Assembly: GCA_913776405.1 (NCBI GenBank) | Contig: CAJYOV010000227.1 | Span: 1-8,503, forward strand | Length of the DNA stretch: 8,503 nt | Direction: 5' to 3' | From: Pseudobdellovibrionaceae bacterium | Lineage (GTDB): Bacteria > Bdellovibrionota > Bdellovibrionia > Bdellovibrionales > JAMPXM01 | Part shown: positions 1-6,727 of the stretch, in pieces | Position numbering within the stretch: the first letter of the stretch is position 1 | Layout: each line of letters begins with the position of its first letter | Program-made: the position numbers and the translations under genes | The notes under the pieces: model-generated | Seen by the model: the letters and a program-made list of their open reading frames with translations, nothing else | Databases searched by the model: none | What the model was told of the DNA's origin: nothing

Positions 1-160
1 TATCGAGGAGAACAACATCCGGTCGCAGCTCTTGCGCAAGGCGGATGGCTTCTTCACCGTCGACAGCTTCGCCAACAAGTTCGATGGCATTCGTCTCTGC
101 GACGTGGCGAACGATTTCGCGAATAAAAGGGGCGTCATCTGCGACGATGAGACGAATCAT
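1..160 (-). CDS. CheY-like response regulator, N-terminal part (cut by window edge)
   Basis: Reading leftward from the ATG at 160, the first 53 codons give a typical receiver-domain start: beta-1 is MIRLIVADD with the acidic pair D8-D9, helix 1 is PFIREIVRHVAE, beta-2 is ELVGEAVDGEEAIRLA, and the PDVVLLD strand ends at D53, the expected phosphoacceptor aspartate. The protein would receive a phosphate from a histidine kinase and act in the cytoplasm. Its output domain, if any, lies outside the window, so stand-alone CheY and DNA-binding regulator cannot be told apart. It starts only 19 bases after the stop of the outer-membrane protein gene on the same strand, so the two are probably co-transcribed. 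No clear Shine-Dalgarno sequence precedes this ATG, which suggests translational coupling or a weak site. The receiver identity is secure; the function is not. Confidence 0.88.
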   Translation of the reverse strand, partial: MIRLIVADDAPFIREIVRHVAETNAIELVGEAVDGEEAIRLAQELRPDVVLLD

Positions 161-179
161 GAGTTCAATTGTAGCGTGA

Positions 180-1298
180 TCAATCGGCCCAGGTATAGCC
201 CAGCTGGAACAGAGTCGTGGTGTTCGTTACACCGACTCCGGTTTGAGTCTGACCAGTCGATGGGTCCGCAACACTCGTGCTGCCGTCAAACGTGTTCTTC
301 TCGACCGTTTGCGAAAACTTCCAGAACACGGAATGAGTTTGATCGAAGCGGTAGCGCGACCCAAGCGAAAGACCGATTGAACTTGAACCTGGATTACGAC
401 CTGTACTGAAGTCTGTCGCGTTCGAGGTTTCTTTGTGATTCAATTTCGGCGCGTAAGTCGCACCCAGAATCCACGACATCGTGGCGCTCGAAGGCAACTC
501 GGTTTCAAGAGACAAAACCGGACCTGTCGTCGTTAGCTTTGCACGAAGAACCGAATCGCTCGGCACACGGAACTGATATTCCTGATAGTCGACTCCAAAG
601 GTCAATGAGGGCGCAAGATCGGTTGTACCAAAGAACTTGCGTGCGCGAAGACCGACTAGGAACCATTGTTCAGTCACTGAAACGCTTCGTTGATGGTCGA
701 GTGAATCAGAAACGCTCGCGTTCGACGTTCCCATGAAACCAGCGTGGAGACCGAAGGAGGGCGCAAACCAAACGTTGGCATCAATGCCAAGAACCGGCGC
801 GCTCAGATTGTAATCGCGGTACGCGAACGATGAGCTTGAATCATTGTAGAGGTAGCCTGGCGCAATAGACAAATCGATCATAGTCAGCTGGCGCGCGGCC
901 GTTTTCGCAACCGGTGCCACCACCTGTACAGGTGTCGCGGTAGGAGTCGCCGCAACCGGCACAGGTCCCGGCGTTGGTGAAACTTCAGGCCCTTGAACAG
1001 TTTGCGTCTGAACAGTTTGAGTTTGCACCGTTTGGGTTTGAATTACCTGAGCTTGTTCAGTATCGACGGCCGATGTCGAACTCGTTTCGGTCGTCTGCTT
1101 GATCACACGAGCAGGCTTTTCTTGTCGGACCGGTTGCTCAGCACGAGGTCGGACTGTGTAGCGGCCCGAATCGATTCCGCTCTCTCTCACCGGCACCGTT
1201 CGTCCGCTGTTCAGCAAGAGTGCTGACGACGGATCGATTTGAGCGTTCGCCGTAAGGCTAAACGCGATCAAAAGTGAGCTGAAAAGCAGGCTGCGCAT
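180..1298 (-). CDS. Outer-membrane beta-barrel protein with TQTVQ-repeat, proline-rich linker
   Basis: This 372-residue protein begins with a Sec signal peptide (residues 1-19, cleavage after ANA). A polar periplasmic stretch follows (about 20-84), then a low-complexity part: three TQTVQ pentapeptides at about 87-102 and a Pro/Val/Ala/Thr-rich linker to about 135. From about 138 to the end come alternating hydrophobic/polar strands rich in aromatic residues and glycine (for example IDLSIAPGYLYN, FGLHAGFMG, WFLVGLRARKFF, SIGLSLGSRYRF, TTLFQLGYTW). This is the pattern of an outer-membrane beta-barrel of roughly eight to ten strands. The last strand ends YTWAD rather than in a terminal aromatic. 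The three repeat units differ at synonymous positions, so the peptide repeat is kept at protein level. No Shine-Dalgarno sequence is visible; a 5-bp hairpin (1310-1324) sits 11 bases before the start. The family is not recognised; the function could be structural, adhesion or a small pore. Confidence 0.82.
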   Translation of the reverse strand: MRSLLFSSLLIAFSLTANAQIDPSSALLLNSGRTVPVRESGIDSGRYTVRPRAEQPVRQEKPARVIKQTTETSSTSAVDTEQAQVIQTQTVQTQTVQTQTVQGPEVSPTPGPVPVAATPTATPVQVVAPVAKTAARQLTMIDLSIAPGYLYNDSSSSFAYRDYNLSAPVLGIDANVWFAPSFGLHAGFMGTSNASVSDSLDHQRSVSVTEQWFLVGLRARKFFGTTDLAPSLTFGVDYQEYQFRVPSDSVLRAKLTTTGPVLSLETELPSSATMSWILGATYAPKLNHKETSNATDFSTGRNPGSSSIGLSLGSRYRFDQTHSVFWKFSQTVEKNTFDGSTSVADPSTGQTQTGVGVTNTTTLFQLGYTWAD

Positions 1299-1405
1299 GG
1301 GAAATTTATCGGCATTTTCTGCCGCGGTCTTGATTGTCCTAGACCCGGTCTGGACTAGGCCGCGACCGTTTTGCGAAACAACAGTCTACCGTGCAAAATA
1401 GAGCC
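1299..1405. promoter_or_regulatory. Divergent intergenic region with nested inverted repeat
   Basis: These 107 bases must hold the promoters of the two divergent envelope genes. The centre contains CCTAGACC (1338-1345), a 6-base spacer, then GGACTAGG (1352-1359), an inverted repeat with one A-A mismatch. It is flanked almost symmetrically by CGGTC (1325-1329) and GACCG (1364-1368). A further hairpin, CGGCA-TTTTC-TGCCG (1310-1324), would lie in the leader of the minus-strand gene. No convincing -35/-10 pair was found in either direction. The central repeat is a reasonable operator candidate controlling both genes, but this is inferred from position and symmetry only. Confidence 0.45.
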
Positions 1406-3034
1406 ATGAAAACGCACGTACTTCCGTTGTTTTGCCTGAGCTTTTTCGTATTCGTCGCGAGCCTTTCGATCGCGCAAGCTCAGAACATTGAACAGTCCGC
1501 GACTTACGTCAGTCAGATCGATGCCGACCTCACCCTTCGTCGAGTGGGTGTCCTGCCGGTATCCGACAACGTAGACGGAATTTACGCTCGTCCGATTGAA
1601 GACCAACTGATCACGCTCGTTCGAGACGCTCACCGCTGGGACCTTGCTGAAGCCACTCTCTCCGGACCGATGCCGTCGATCGGCGAACTCGAAGAAAAGC
1701 CCGACTCAGTCAAGAAAGTAACCACACCCCTCGACGCCGACGCTGTCTTCGCTGCCTCCGCGAGTCGTGGCGCAAACGGCTTAACGCTTCGACTCAATTT
1801 GTTTCTCAAAAAAGACGGCAAGCTTCTCGCGCAAGATGTCGTCAAAGACCTCCCGCGTTTTGAAACCGCAGAAGTGCGCGAGCAAATCAAATCGATGTAC
1901 GCGAAAGTTGTCTCGAAGCTTCCGTACCAAGGCTTAATCTTAAGCCGTCAAAACAATCGCATCACGATCAATCTTGGCAAGTCAGATGGCCTTCGCAAAG
2001 ATCAGATCGTGTCCGCCGTGCAAATCATCAGCGTTCAACGACACCCGAAATTCAATTTCCTGATCGGCACAGATAAAGAAATTCTGGGACGAATTAAGAT
2101 TCTCAAAGTCGATGAATCTCTCAGCTTTGGTGCGATCATTTCCGAAAAAGAGCGCGGCGCGATTGCGAAGTTCGCAAAGATCTCAGCGCTTGAAGATGTA
2201 AATTACGGTGAGCCCTCCGGCTTAAATCCCGAGGCTGGCGATGTTCGCAGTCGTCCCGATGCAAACGTCGCATTCGGAAAAGATGCGCGGGAGTGGGTCC
2301 CGACTCAGCCGCCATCGTTTGGCCAAGTTGGTTTAACTCTTGGCCTCGGCAGTTTCAGCAGCGCCTCGAATCTCGAGGGAGTGGATTGCTGTGAAGCGAA
2401 GTCGTCGATCTACCCAAGCCTCAACGTGCATGGTGAGCTTTGGATCAACCCGACATGGGCGGCGCGTGTAGAACTCACGCAAGGTGTGATCTCGACTGAC
2501 AACCCTCGAGTCGGCTCAACTCCTGGCGACTTGAATCAATCCTACAGTCGGTATGCGCTTCTCTTCGGCTACAACTTTTTACTGCAAGACGATTTCTTCG
2601 GTCCAAAGATTCAACTCAATCTTGGATTAGGCACCGCGAAAACTTACGTCGACGATTCTCAACCGCGCGCGCTGACGACAACGACCTTTAACGGTGGCAT
2701 TCTTGGCGTAAACGGCATCTTCCCCGTAACTGACGATGGCCAGTGGTACGCGGGCGGTAAATTTAATCTGTACCTCTTTCCGAAAATGTCCGAGACGCCA
2801 GTGAGCTCGGCCGCTAAATCAAAAGCGAGTATCAATGAGTTTTCTGTTTTCGTTCAAAAGAAGCTCGGCGAGCGTTTGCGAGCTGTCGGTTCAGTTGATG
2901 TCACACTCTATTCAGCCAATTTCAGCGGCGGGGCCGGCGACCGCAAGCAGGCTGACGGTGTCACTCCTGAGACGGCAACAAGCCTGAGCCAACGCCACAC
3001 AGTTCTGACGGCTGGCGTTCTTTATATGTTTTAA
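1406..3034 (+). CDS. Outer-membrane protein: CsgG/FlgT-like periplasmic part fused to C-terminal beta-barrel
   Basis: I start this 542-residue protein at the ATG at 1406, because the signal peptide begins there (residues 1-25, cleavage after AQA); the in-frame GTG at 1391 would only add five residues in front of it. Residues about 40-170 (RRVGVLPVSDNVDGIYARPIEDQLITLV, then WDLAEA) resemble the alpha/beta opening of CsgG/LpoB/FlgT-type envelope proteins. Residues about 175-260 (GLILSRQNNRITINLGKSDGLRKDQ, then ILGRIKILKVDESLSFGAII) resemble the small beta-barrel domain ending FlgT-like proteins, with the usual 'G..dGl..gd' turn. From about 303 to 542 come beta-barrel strands closing with LTAGVLYMF, a C-terminal aromatic typical of BAM substrates. 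A cysteine pair (C328-C329) sits in a predicted loop. Both domain matches are by eye. A role in linking periplasmic assembly to an outer-membrane anchor is inference. Confidence 0.8.
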   Translation: MKTHVLPLFCLSFFVFVASLSIAQAQNIEQSATYVSQIDADLTLRRVGVLPVSDNVDGIYARPIEDQLITLVRDAHRWDLAEATLSGPMPSIGELEEKPDSVKKVTTPLDADAVFAASASRGANGLTLRLNLFLKKDGKLLAQDVVKDLPRFETAEVREQIKSMYAKVVSKLPYQGLILSRQNNRITINLGKSDGLRKDQIVSAVQIISVQRHPKFNFLIGTDKEILGRIKILKVDESLSFGAIISEKERGAIAKFAKISALEDVNYGEPSGLNPEAGDVRSRPDANVAFGKDAREWVPTQPPSFGQVGLTLGLGSFSSASNLEGVDCCEAKSSIYPSLNVHGELWINPTWAARVELTQGVISTDNPRVGSTPGDLNQSYSRYALLFGYNFLLQDDFFGPKIQLNLGLGTAKTYVDDSQPRALTTTTFNGGILGVNGIFPVTDDGQWYAGGKFNLYLFPKMSETPVSSAAKSKASINEFSVFVQKKLGERLRAVGSVDVTLYSANFSGGAGDRKQADGVTPETATSLSQRHTVLTAGVLYMF

Positions 3035-3050
3035 ACGAGATTTCTCGTCG

Positions 3051-3080
3051 ATTGACCTGAGATCGATCATCCCCTTTGAT
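3051..3080 (+). promoter_or_regulatory. Candidate promoter of the small secreted gene (sigma-70 or sigma-32-like)
   Basis: Two readings overlap here. As a housekeeping promoter, TTGACC (3052-3057) is followed after 17 bases by TTTGAT (3075-3080), a 4/6 match to TATAAT. As a heat-shock-type promoter, ATTGAC (3051-3056) is followed after exactly 14 bases by CCCCTTTG (3071-3078), compared with the sigma-32 consensus CTTGAA and CCCCATNT. The 14-base spacing equals that seen at the groES promoter in this window. Either would start transcription near 3086, 30 bases before the ATG at 3116. Confidence 0.42.
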
Positions 3081-3109
3081 AGAGCCCACTCATTCTATGA
3101 ACAAAGGGG
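3071..3109 (+). promoter_or_regulatory. Hairpin that can sequester the Shine-Dalgarno sequence
   Basis: CCCCTTTG (3071-3078) is the exact reverse complement of CAAAGGGG (3102-3109), and inside it ATAGA (3079-3083) pairs with TCTAT (3094-3098). This gives a 13-bp stem with a 3-base bulge (GAA) and a 10-base loop. The 3' arm contains AAAGGGG, the Shine-Dalgarno sequence of the gene starting at 3116. The 5' arm overlaps the candidate -10 element, so only RNA entering from upstream would contain the full hairpin. No T-tract follows, so it is not a normal intrinsic terminator. Confidence 0.55.
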
Positions 3110-3115
3110 CAGTTC

Positions 3116-3534
3116 ATGCGTTCGATTCTTACTCTCGGTATTGCACTCACACTCGGTCTCTTCTCAACACAGGCCTTCGCAAATGGCATCTCGACATCAC
3201 TCTTGCTGACGGCGGTGATGGCTGCGTCGTGATTCAAAACGTCGTTGCTCCAGAGGGCTTCCCTACGATTGACGGCAAAGTCGTTGGCGAAATCACACTT
3301 CACTTCTCCAACGTCGACGCAGGCTCTGTCGTGATGCAATCACCACGCTACTACGTCGCTGTCACACAGAACGAAGACGGCTCTGTCGAGCTCTCACCTC
3401 GCCGCCTCTGCACACTCACAGGCACCGGCGTGAAGTACTTCAAATACGCTCTTTGGACAAAAGACTACGATCTCATCGAGTGGATGCCAGCGGAAGACTT
3501 CGACAACTCAAAACACCGCGTTGACATCCACTAA
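3116..3534 (+). CDS. Small secreted protein of unknown function; signal peptide and body in different frames
   Basis: AAAGGGG at 3103-3109 lies 6 bases before the ATG at 3116, which opens a clear Sec signal peptide, MRSILTLGIALTLGLFSTQAFA. That frame then runs into a TGA after only 38 codons. A protein-like body (about 113 residues from DITLADGGDGCVV to the TAA at 3534) continues in the neighbouring frame, one base earlier. Adding a single base between about 3182 and 3205 would restore a 139-residue secreted protein. The body has two cysteines (GDGC and RRLC), which could form a disulfide, and many short beta-type stretches. Read without a shift, the body frame is open from ATGs at 3076 and 3097, but those give a non-protein-like start with no signal peptide. 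I cannot tell a true inactivating deletion from a sequencing error or programmed shift; no classic slippery heptamer was seen. The family is not recognised. Confidence 0.65.
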
Positions 3535-3540
3535 AAGAAA

Positions 3541-3565
3541 AAGCCTCGCTTCATCAGCGAGGCTT
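3541..3565. terminator. Intrinsic terminator hairpin, probably bidirectional
   Basis: AAGCCTCGCT (3541-3550), a 5-base loop and AGCGAGGCTT (3556-3565) form a perfect 10-bp stem directly after the stop of the small secreted gene. On the plus strand only a weak T/C tail follows. On the minus strand the stem is followed by TTTCTTTT, so it would also stop read-through from groEL. Confidence 0.85.
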
Positions 3566-3588
3566 CTCTAAATCCAGTTTTCTGAGCT

Positions 3589-3718
3589 CAGTTCCAGTTG
3601 AAGTTGCGGGTTGAGTTTTTAGTACAGTTTGTAAGTTGAGCTATGTTTGCGTAAGAAAAGCACGACCGATAAACTGTGTTGTGTACTGGATCTGGAACTG
3701 CAACTTCAACTGGAACTG
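3589..3718. repeat. Long inverted repeat made of degenerate CTGGAA hexamers
   Basis: CAGTTCCAGTTGAAGTTGC (3589-3607) is the perfect reverse complement of 3700-3718, giving a 19-bp stem. Inside it, AGTTTT/GGAACT (3614-3619/3694-3699) and AGTA-CAGTTT/AAACTG-TACT (3621-3630/3671-3676 and 3684-3687) extend the fold towards a loop near 3631-3670. The right arm reads as consecutive hexamers from 3686: CTGGAT, CTGGAA, CTGCAA, CTTCAA, CTGGAA, CTGGAA, then CTGAAC. The left arm shows the complementary units TTCCAG, TTGAAG and TTGCGG. The element lies between two terminators in a 234-base gap between convergent genes. It could be an intergenic repeat family, a structured 3' RNA or a small RNA; no coding potential was seen. 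Confidence 0.7.
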
Positions 3719-3737
3719 GAACTGAACAAGTGAATGG

Positions 3738-3767
3738 AAAAGGCCGCTTTTGACAGCGGCCTTTTTT
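3738..3767. terminator. groEL terminator, bidirectional
   Basis: AAAAGGCCGCT (3738-3748), a 6-base loop TTTGAC and AGCGGCCTTTT (3755-3765) form a GC-rich stem bounded by A and T tracts. On the minus strand it starts right after the groEL TAA and ends in TTTT. On the plus strand it ends in six Ts, so it would also stop transcription coming from the left. Confidence 0.88.
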
Positions 3768-3768
3768 A

Positions 3769-5415
<1,647 letters not shown>

Positions 5416-5425
5416 TTAAGTAGTC

Positions 5426-5439
5426 GAGTCTTCCGACTC
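5426..5439 (-). other. Small hairpin in the groES-groEL spacer
   Basis: GAGTC (5426-5430), TTCC and GACTC (5435-5439) form a 5-bp stem 9 bases upstream of the groEL Shine-Dalgarno sequence. It could mark an RNA processing point or shape translation initiation of groEL, but it is short and may be chance. Confidence 0.3.
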
Positions 5440-5485
5440 ATTTAATTTTCTAATTTCTGTTACCGATTTTCGGGCGGAATCAACG

Positions 5486-5498
5486 AAGCCGAAGGCTT
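5486..5498 (-). other. Hairpin overlapping the groES stop codon
   Basis: AAGCC (5486-5490), a 3-base loop and GGCTT (5494-5498) form a tight stem that includes part of the groES TAA (5497-5499). No T-tract follows on the minus strand, so it is not an obvious terminator. In groESL mRNAs of other bacteria, spacer hairpins can stabilise or mark cleavage of the message; that role here is inference. Confidence 0.35.
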
Positions 5499-5805
5499 AG
5501 TTGAACACGCCGAGAACGTCTTCTTCTTTGATCATGAGGAATTCTTGGCCTTCGAGTTTCAACTCAGTGCCCATGAATTTCGAGAAGAGAACTTTGTCGC
5601 CGACTTTAACTTCGAGAGGCAAGATTTTGCCGTCTTCGAGAACGCGGCCTTTGCCAGTCGCAACAACTTCACCGCGTTGTGGTTTTTCTTTTGCGGTGTC
5701 AGGGATGAAAAGACCGCCAGCCGTTTTTTCTTCTTCAGCCATGCGGCGAACGAGAAGACGGTCGTGAAGTGGACGGACGTTCAGATCCGAGCCTGATTTA
5801 GCCAT
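5497..5805 (-). CDS. groES: Co-chaperonin GroES (Hsp10)
   Basis: This 102-residue protein is the small heptameric lid of the GroEL chamber. It shows [12 protein letters not shown] (about 10-21), the mobile loop [22 protein letters not shown] (about 24-45) with the hydrophobic LFI tripeptide that contacts GroEL, and the body motifs [10 protein letters not shown] and [17 protein letters not shown]. The final [12 protein letters not shown] is also characteristic. Compared with E. coli GroES, it has about eight extra residues at the N terminus (MAKSGSDLN before VRPLHD). The start is secure because TGGAGG (minus strand, 5814-5819) lies 8 bases before the ATG. It is the first gene of the operon with groEL. 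The promoter directly upstream looks heat-shock-type. Confidence 0.98.
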   Translation of the reverse strand: MAKSGSDLNVRPLHDRLLVRRMAEEEKTAGGLFIPDTAKEKPQRGEVVATGKGRVLEDGKILPLEVKVGDKVLFSKFMGTELKLEGQEFLMIKEEDVLGVFN

Positions 5806-5812
5806 TGTAAAA

Positions 5813-5852
5813 GCCTCCAGAGAGAAAAATTTGATGAACCCAATATGGAGGC
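5813..5852 (-). promoter_or_regulatory. Inverted repeat pairing the groES Shine-Dalgarno sequence with the promoter -10 region
   Basis: TGGAGGC, the groES ribosome site on the minus strand (5813-5819), has an exact complement, GCCTCCA, at 5846-5852. The pairing is 7 bp with a 26-base gap. The upstream arm overlaps the predicted -10 element and precedes the expected start point near 5835. Only longer transcripts entering from upstream would form the hairpin. Confidence 0.4.
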
Positions 5853-5887
5853 TGCAAAAAACCAGTCAAGGTAGGGTTCAAATTTTT
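5825..5887. promoter_or_regulatory. AT-rich inverted repeat flanking the groES promoter
   Basis: AAAAATTTGA-TGA-ACCC (5825-5841) and GGGTTCAAATTTTT (5874-5887) are reverse complements apart from a 3-base insertion in the first arm. The arms bracket the -35 and -10 elements, with 32 bases between them, and could bind a repressor or loop the promoter. It does not resemble the CIRCE element (TTAGCACTC-N9-GAGTGCTAA) bound by HrcA, which I did not find in the window. Confidence 0.45.
5843..5870 (-). promoter_or_regulatory. groES-groEL promoter, sigma-32-like
   Basis: On the minus strand CTTGAC (5865-5870) is followed after 14 bases by CTCCATAT (5843-5850). This differs from the E. coli sigma-32 pattern (CTTGAA, 13-15 bases, CCCCATNT) by one base in each element. 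The same bases also read as a sigma-70 promoter, TTGACT with a 16-base spacer and CATATT (4/6). Transcription would start near 5835, giving a leader of about 30 bases. Confidence 0.6.
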
Positions 5888-5890
5888 TCT

Positions 5891-5904
5891 TTTGCCTAGG
5901 CAAA
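5891..5904. promoter_or_regulatory. Perfect 14-bp palindrome upstream of the groES promoter
   Basis: TTTGCCTAGGCAAA is its own reverse complement. It ends about 21 bases upstream of the groES -35 element and lies 57 bases after the stop of the coiled-coil gene. With no loop it cannot be a terminator stem, so a dimeric DNA-binding protein site is the more natural reading. No regulator is identifiable. Confidence 0.35.
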
Positions 5905-5960
5905 CGGCGCAATGCGGCGCTTCTCGAGGCATGCCGCCCTGGGAAAGTTAGGCCTGGAGC

Positions 5961-6431
5961 TTAATTGCGGGACTTAGCTGTTTTTGAGGATGTGGGATTC
6001 ATCGCCGCACCTAGCGTCGGCAACGAGTCTGAGTCGACGTCTTTTGAGAGGTGCTTTTGGTAGGCGATCATGAGATCGGCAGCCTCATCCGAGTTCAATT
6101 TACGAGCGGCTTCGAGAAAGGCTGACCGGTCCTTGAACTGATTTAGATAGAGGACGAAGTAGTCATTCACAGTTAATTCCTGAACGATCTCGAGGTTTAA
6201 CTGCGCTTGCTGAAGCTTCTGGTCGCCACGACTTAATTTTTGCGGGGCTTTGCGGACGTCTTTTGCCTGGGGTGCTTCTGCTTGAGCTTTCTCAAGATCG
6301 GCCTTCGCCGCTTCGATGCGCTCATTCTTCCAAGCCTGGAAACCTAGAACGCCAACAGACGTAATTTCAGCATGAGCCGAAACTCCGACGAAGAGGGTGA
6401 AGGCAATCAAGGCAAGAGTGGCGCGTTTCAT
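5961..6431 (-). CDS. Small periplasmic coiled-coil protein of unknown function
   Basis: This 156-residue protein starts with a Sec signal peptide (residues 1-21, cleavage after AHA). It continues with a charged, Ala/Glu/Lys/Gln-rich helical stretch (about 33-86, for example NERIEAAKADLEKAQAEAPQA and QKLQQAQLNLEIVQELTVNDYF), which should form a coiled coil. A second helical part (about 90-130, YFVLYLNQFKDRSAFLEAARKLNSDEAADLMIAYQKHL) precedes a disordered Ser/Thr/Lys tail. There are no membrane segments, lipobox or cysteines, so it is probably a soluble periplasmic protein. GGAG (6440-6443) lies 8 bases before the ATG. It is upstream of groES on the same strand with a 155-base gap containing the groES promoter, so it is probably a separate unit. 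No family is recognised; a chaperone-like or structural role is possible but not shown. Confidence 0.78.
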   Translation of the reverse strand: MKRATLALIAFTLFVGVSAHAEITSVGVLGFQAWKNERIEAAKADLEKAQAEAPQAKDVRKAPQKLSRGDQKLQQAQLNLEIVQELTVNDYFVLYLNQFKDRSAFLEAARKLNSDEAADLMIAYQKHLSKDVDSDSLPTLGAAMNPTSSKTAKSRN

Positions 6432-6727
6432 TTAAAGAGCTCCGCAAACGTTCAACAGACCCTCGAACAAAGAGAGGGATAGAGCCTCGAACTACAACAC
6501 CGATGCCAGCGTCAGCTCCGATTAAACTGAAAGCCACGTGAAATCCGCGCCGTTTTTAGAGCTTATGGGCCGCCTCGACGACAAAACTTGGCTCCATTTT
6601 GGACCCGACAAAAAATGCGCACCGCTTTGAAATTCCTACGGATTTCACTCGAAATTCAGAGCGCTTACACAGGGAAATTTGCTGAAAAACAAAGCATCTA
6701 TTAGATTGCGCGCTTCAGGAGAAAATC
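6432..6727. promoter_or_regulatory. Divergent regulatory region between the coiled-coil gene and the transglutaminase gene
   Basis: These 296 bases hold no convincing gene. Near the left end, CCCTC (6460-6464) pairs with GAGGG (6474-6478), and CCTCGAAC occurs twice (6461-6468 and 6485-6492). Near the right end are three GAAAT half-sites: GAAAT at 6629, ATTTC at 6642 and GAAAT at 6651. The first and third are 22 bases apart, which is two helical turns. The outer two-thirds of an inverted repeat, TGAAAT/ATTTCA, spans 6628-6647. TATTAG at 6699-6704 is a possible -10 for the plus-strand gene, but no well-spaced -35 was found. AGGAG (6717-6721) is the ribosome site for the gene at 6728. Confidence 0.45.

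Noticed and set aside
32..409. A 125-codon plus-strand open frame at the left edge
   Set aside because: It is opposite the response regulator start and the outer-membrane protein end, both of which have clear family features. Its translation shows no protein-like pattern.
1391..1405. GTG start at 1391 for the CsgG/FlgT-like outer-membrane protein
   Set aside because: It would place MQNRA before an otherwise standard signal peptide that begins at the ATG at 1406.
3035..3048. ACGAGA-TT-TCTCGT hairpin right after the outer-membrane gene as its terminator
   Set aside because: The stem is 6 bp with a 2-base loop and no T-tract follows, so read-through into the next gene is likely.
3076..3115. 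ATG starts at 3076 or 3097 for the small secreted gene in the body frame
   Set aside because: They lack a ribosome site, give a non-protein-like N terminus and lose the obvious signal peptide that starts at 3116 behind AAAGGGG. They remain possible only if the apparent frameshift is real and the protein is now cytoplasmic.
5905..5940. GCGGC/GCCGC stem (5914-5918/5933-5937) as a terminator for the coiled-coil gene
   Set aside because: Only 5 bp with a 14-base loop and no T-tract on the minus strand. It may still contribute to 3' end formation but cannot be called a terminator.
5806..5960. CIRCE/HrcA operator upstream of groES
   Set aside because: No TTAGCACTC-N9-GAGTGCTAA-like sequence was found on either strand between the coiled-coil gene and groES.
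6538..6630. A 30-codon frame from GTG (MKSAPFLELMGRLDDKTW...) in the divergent region
   Set aside because: The peptide looks fairly protein-like, but there is no clear ribosome site, it begins with GTG, and it is too short to judge without homologues.
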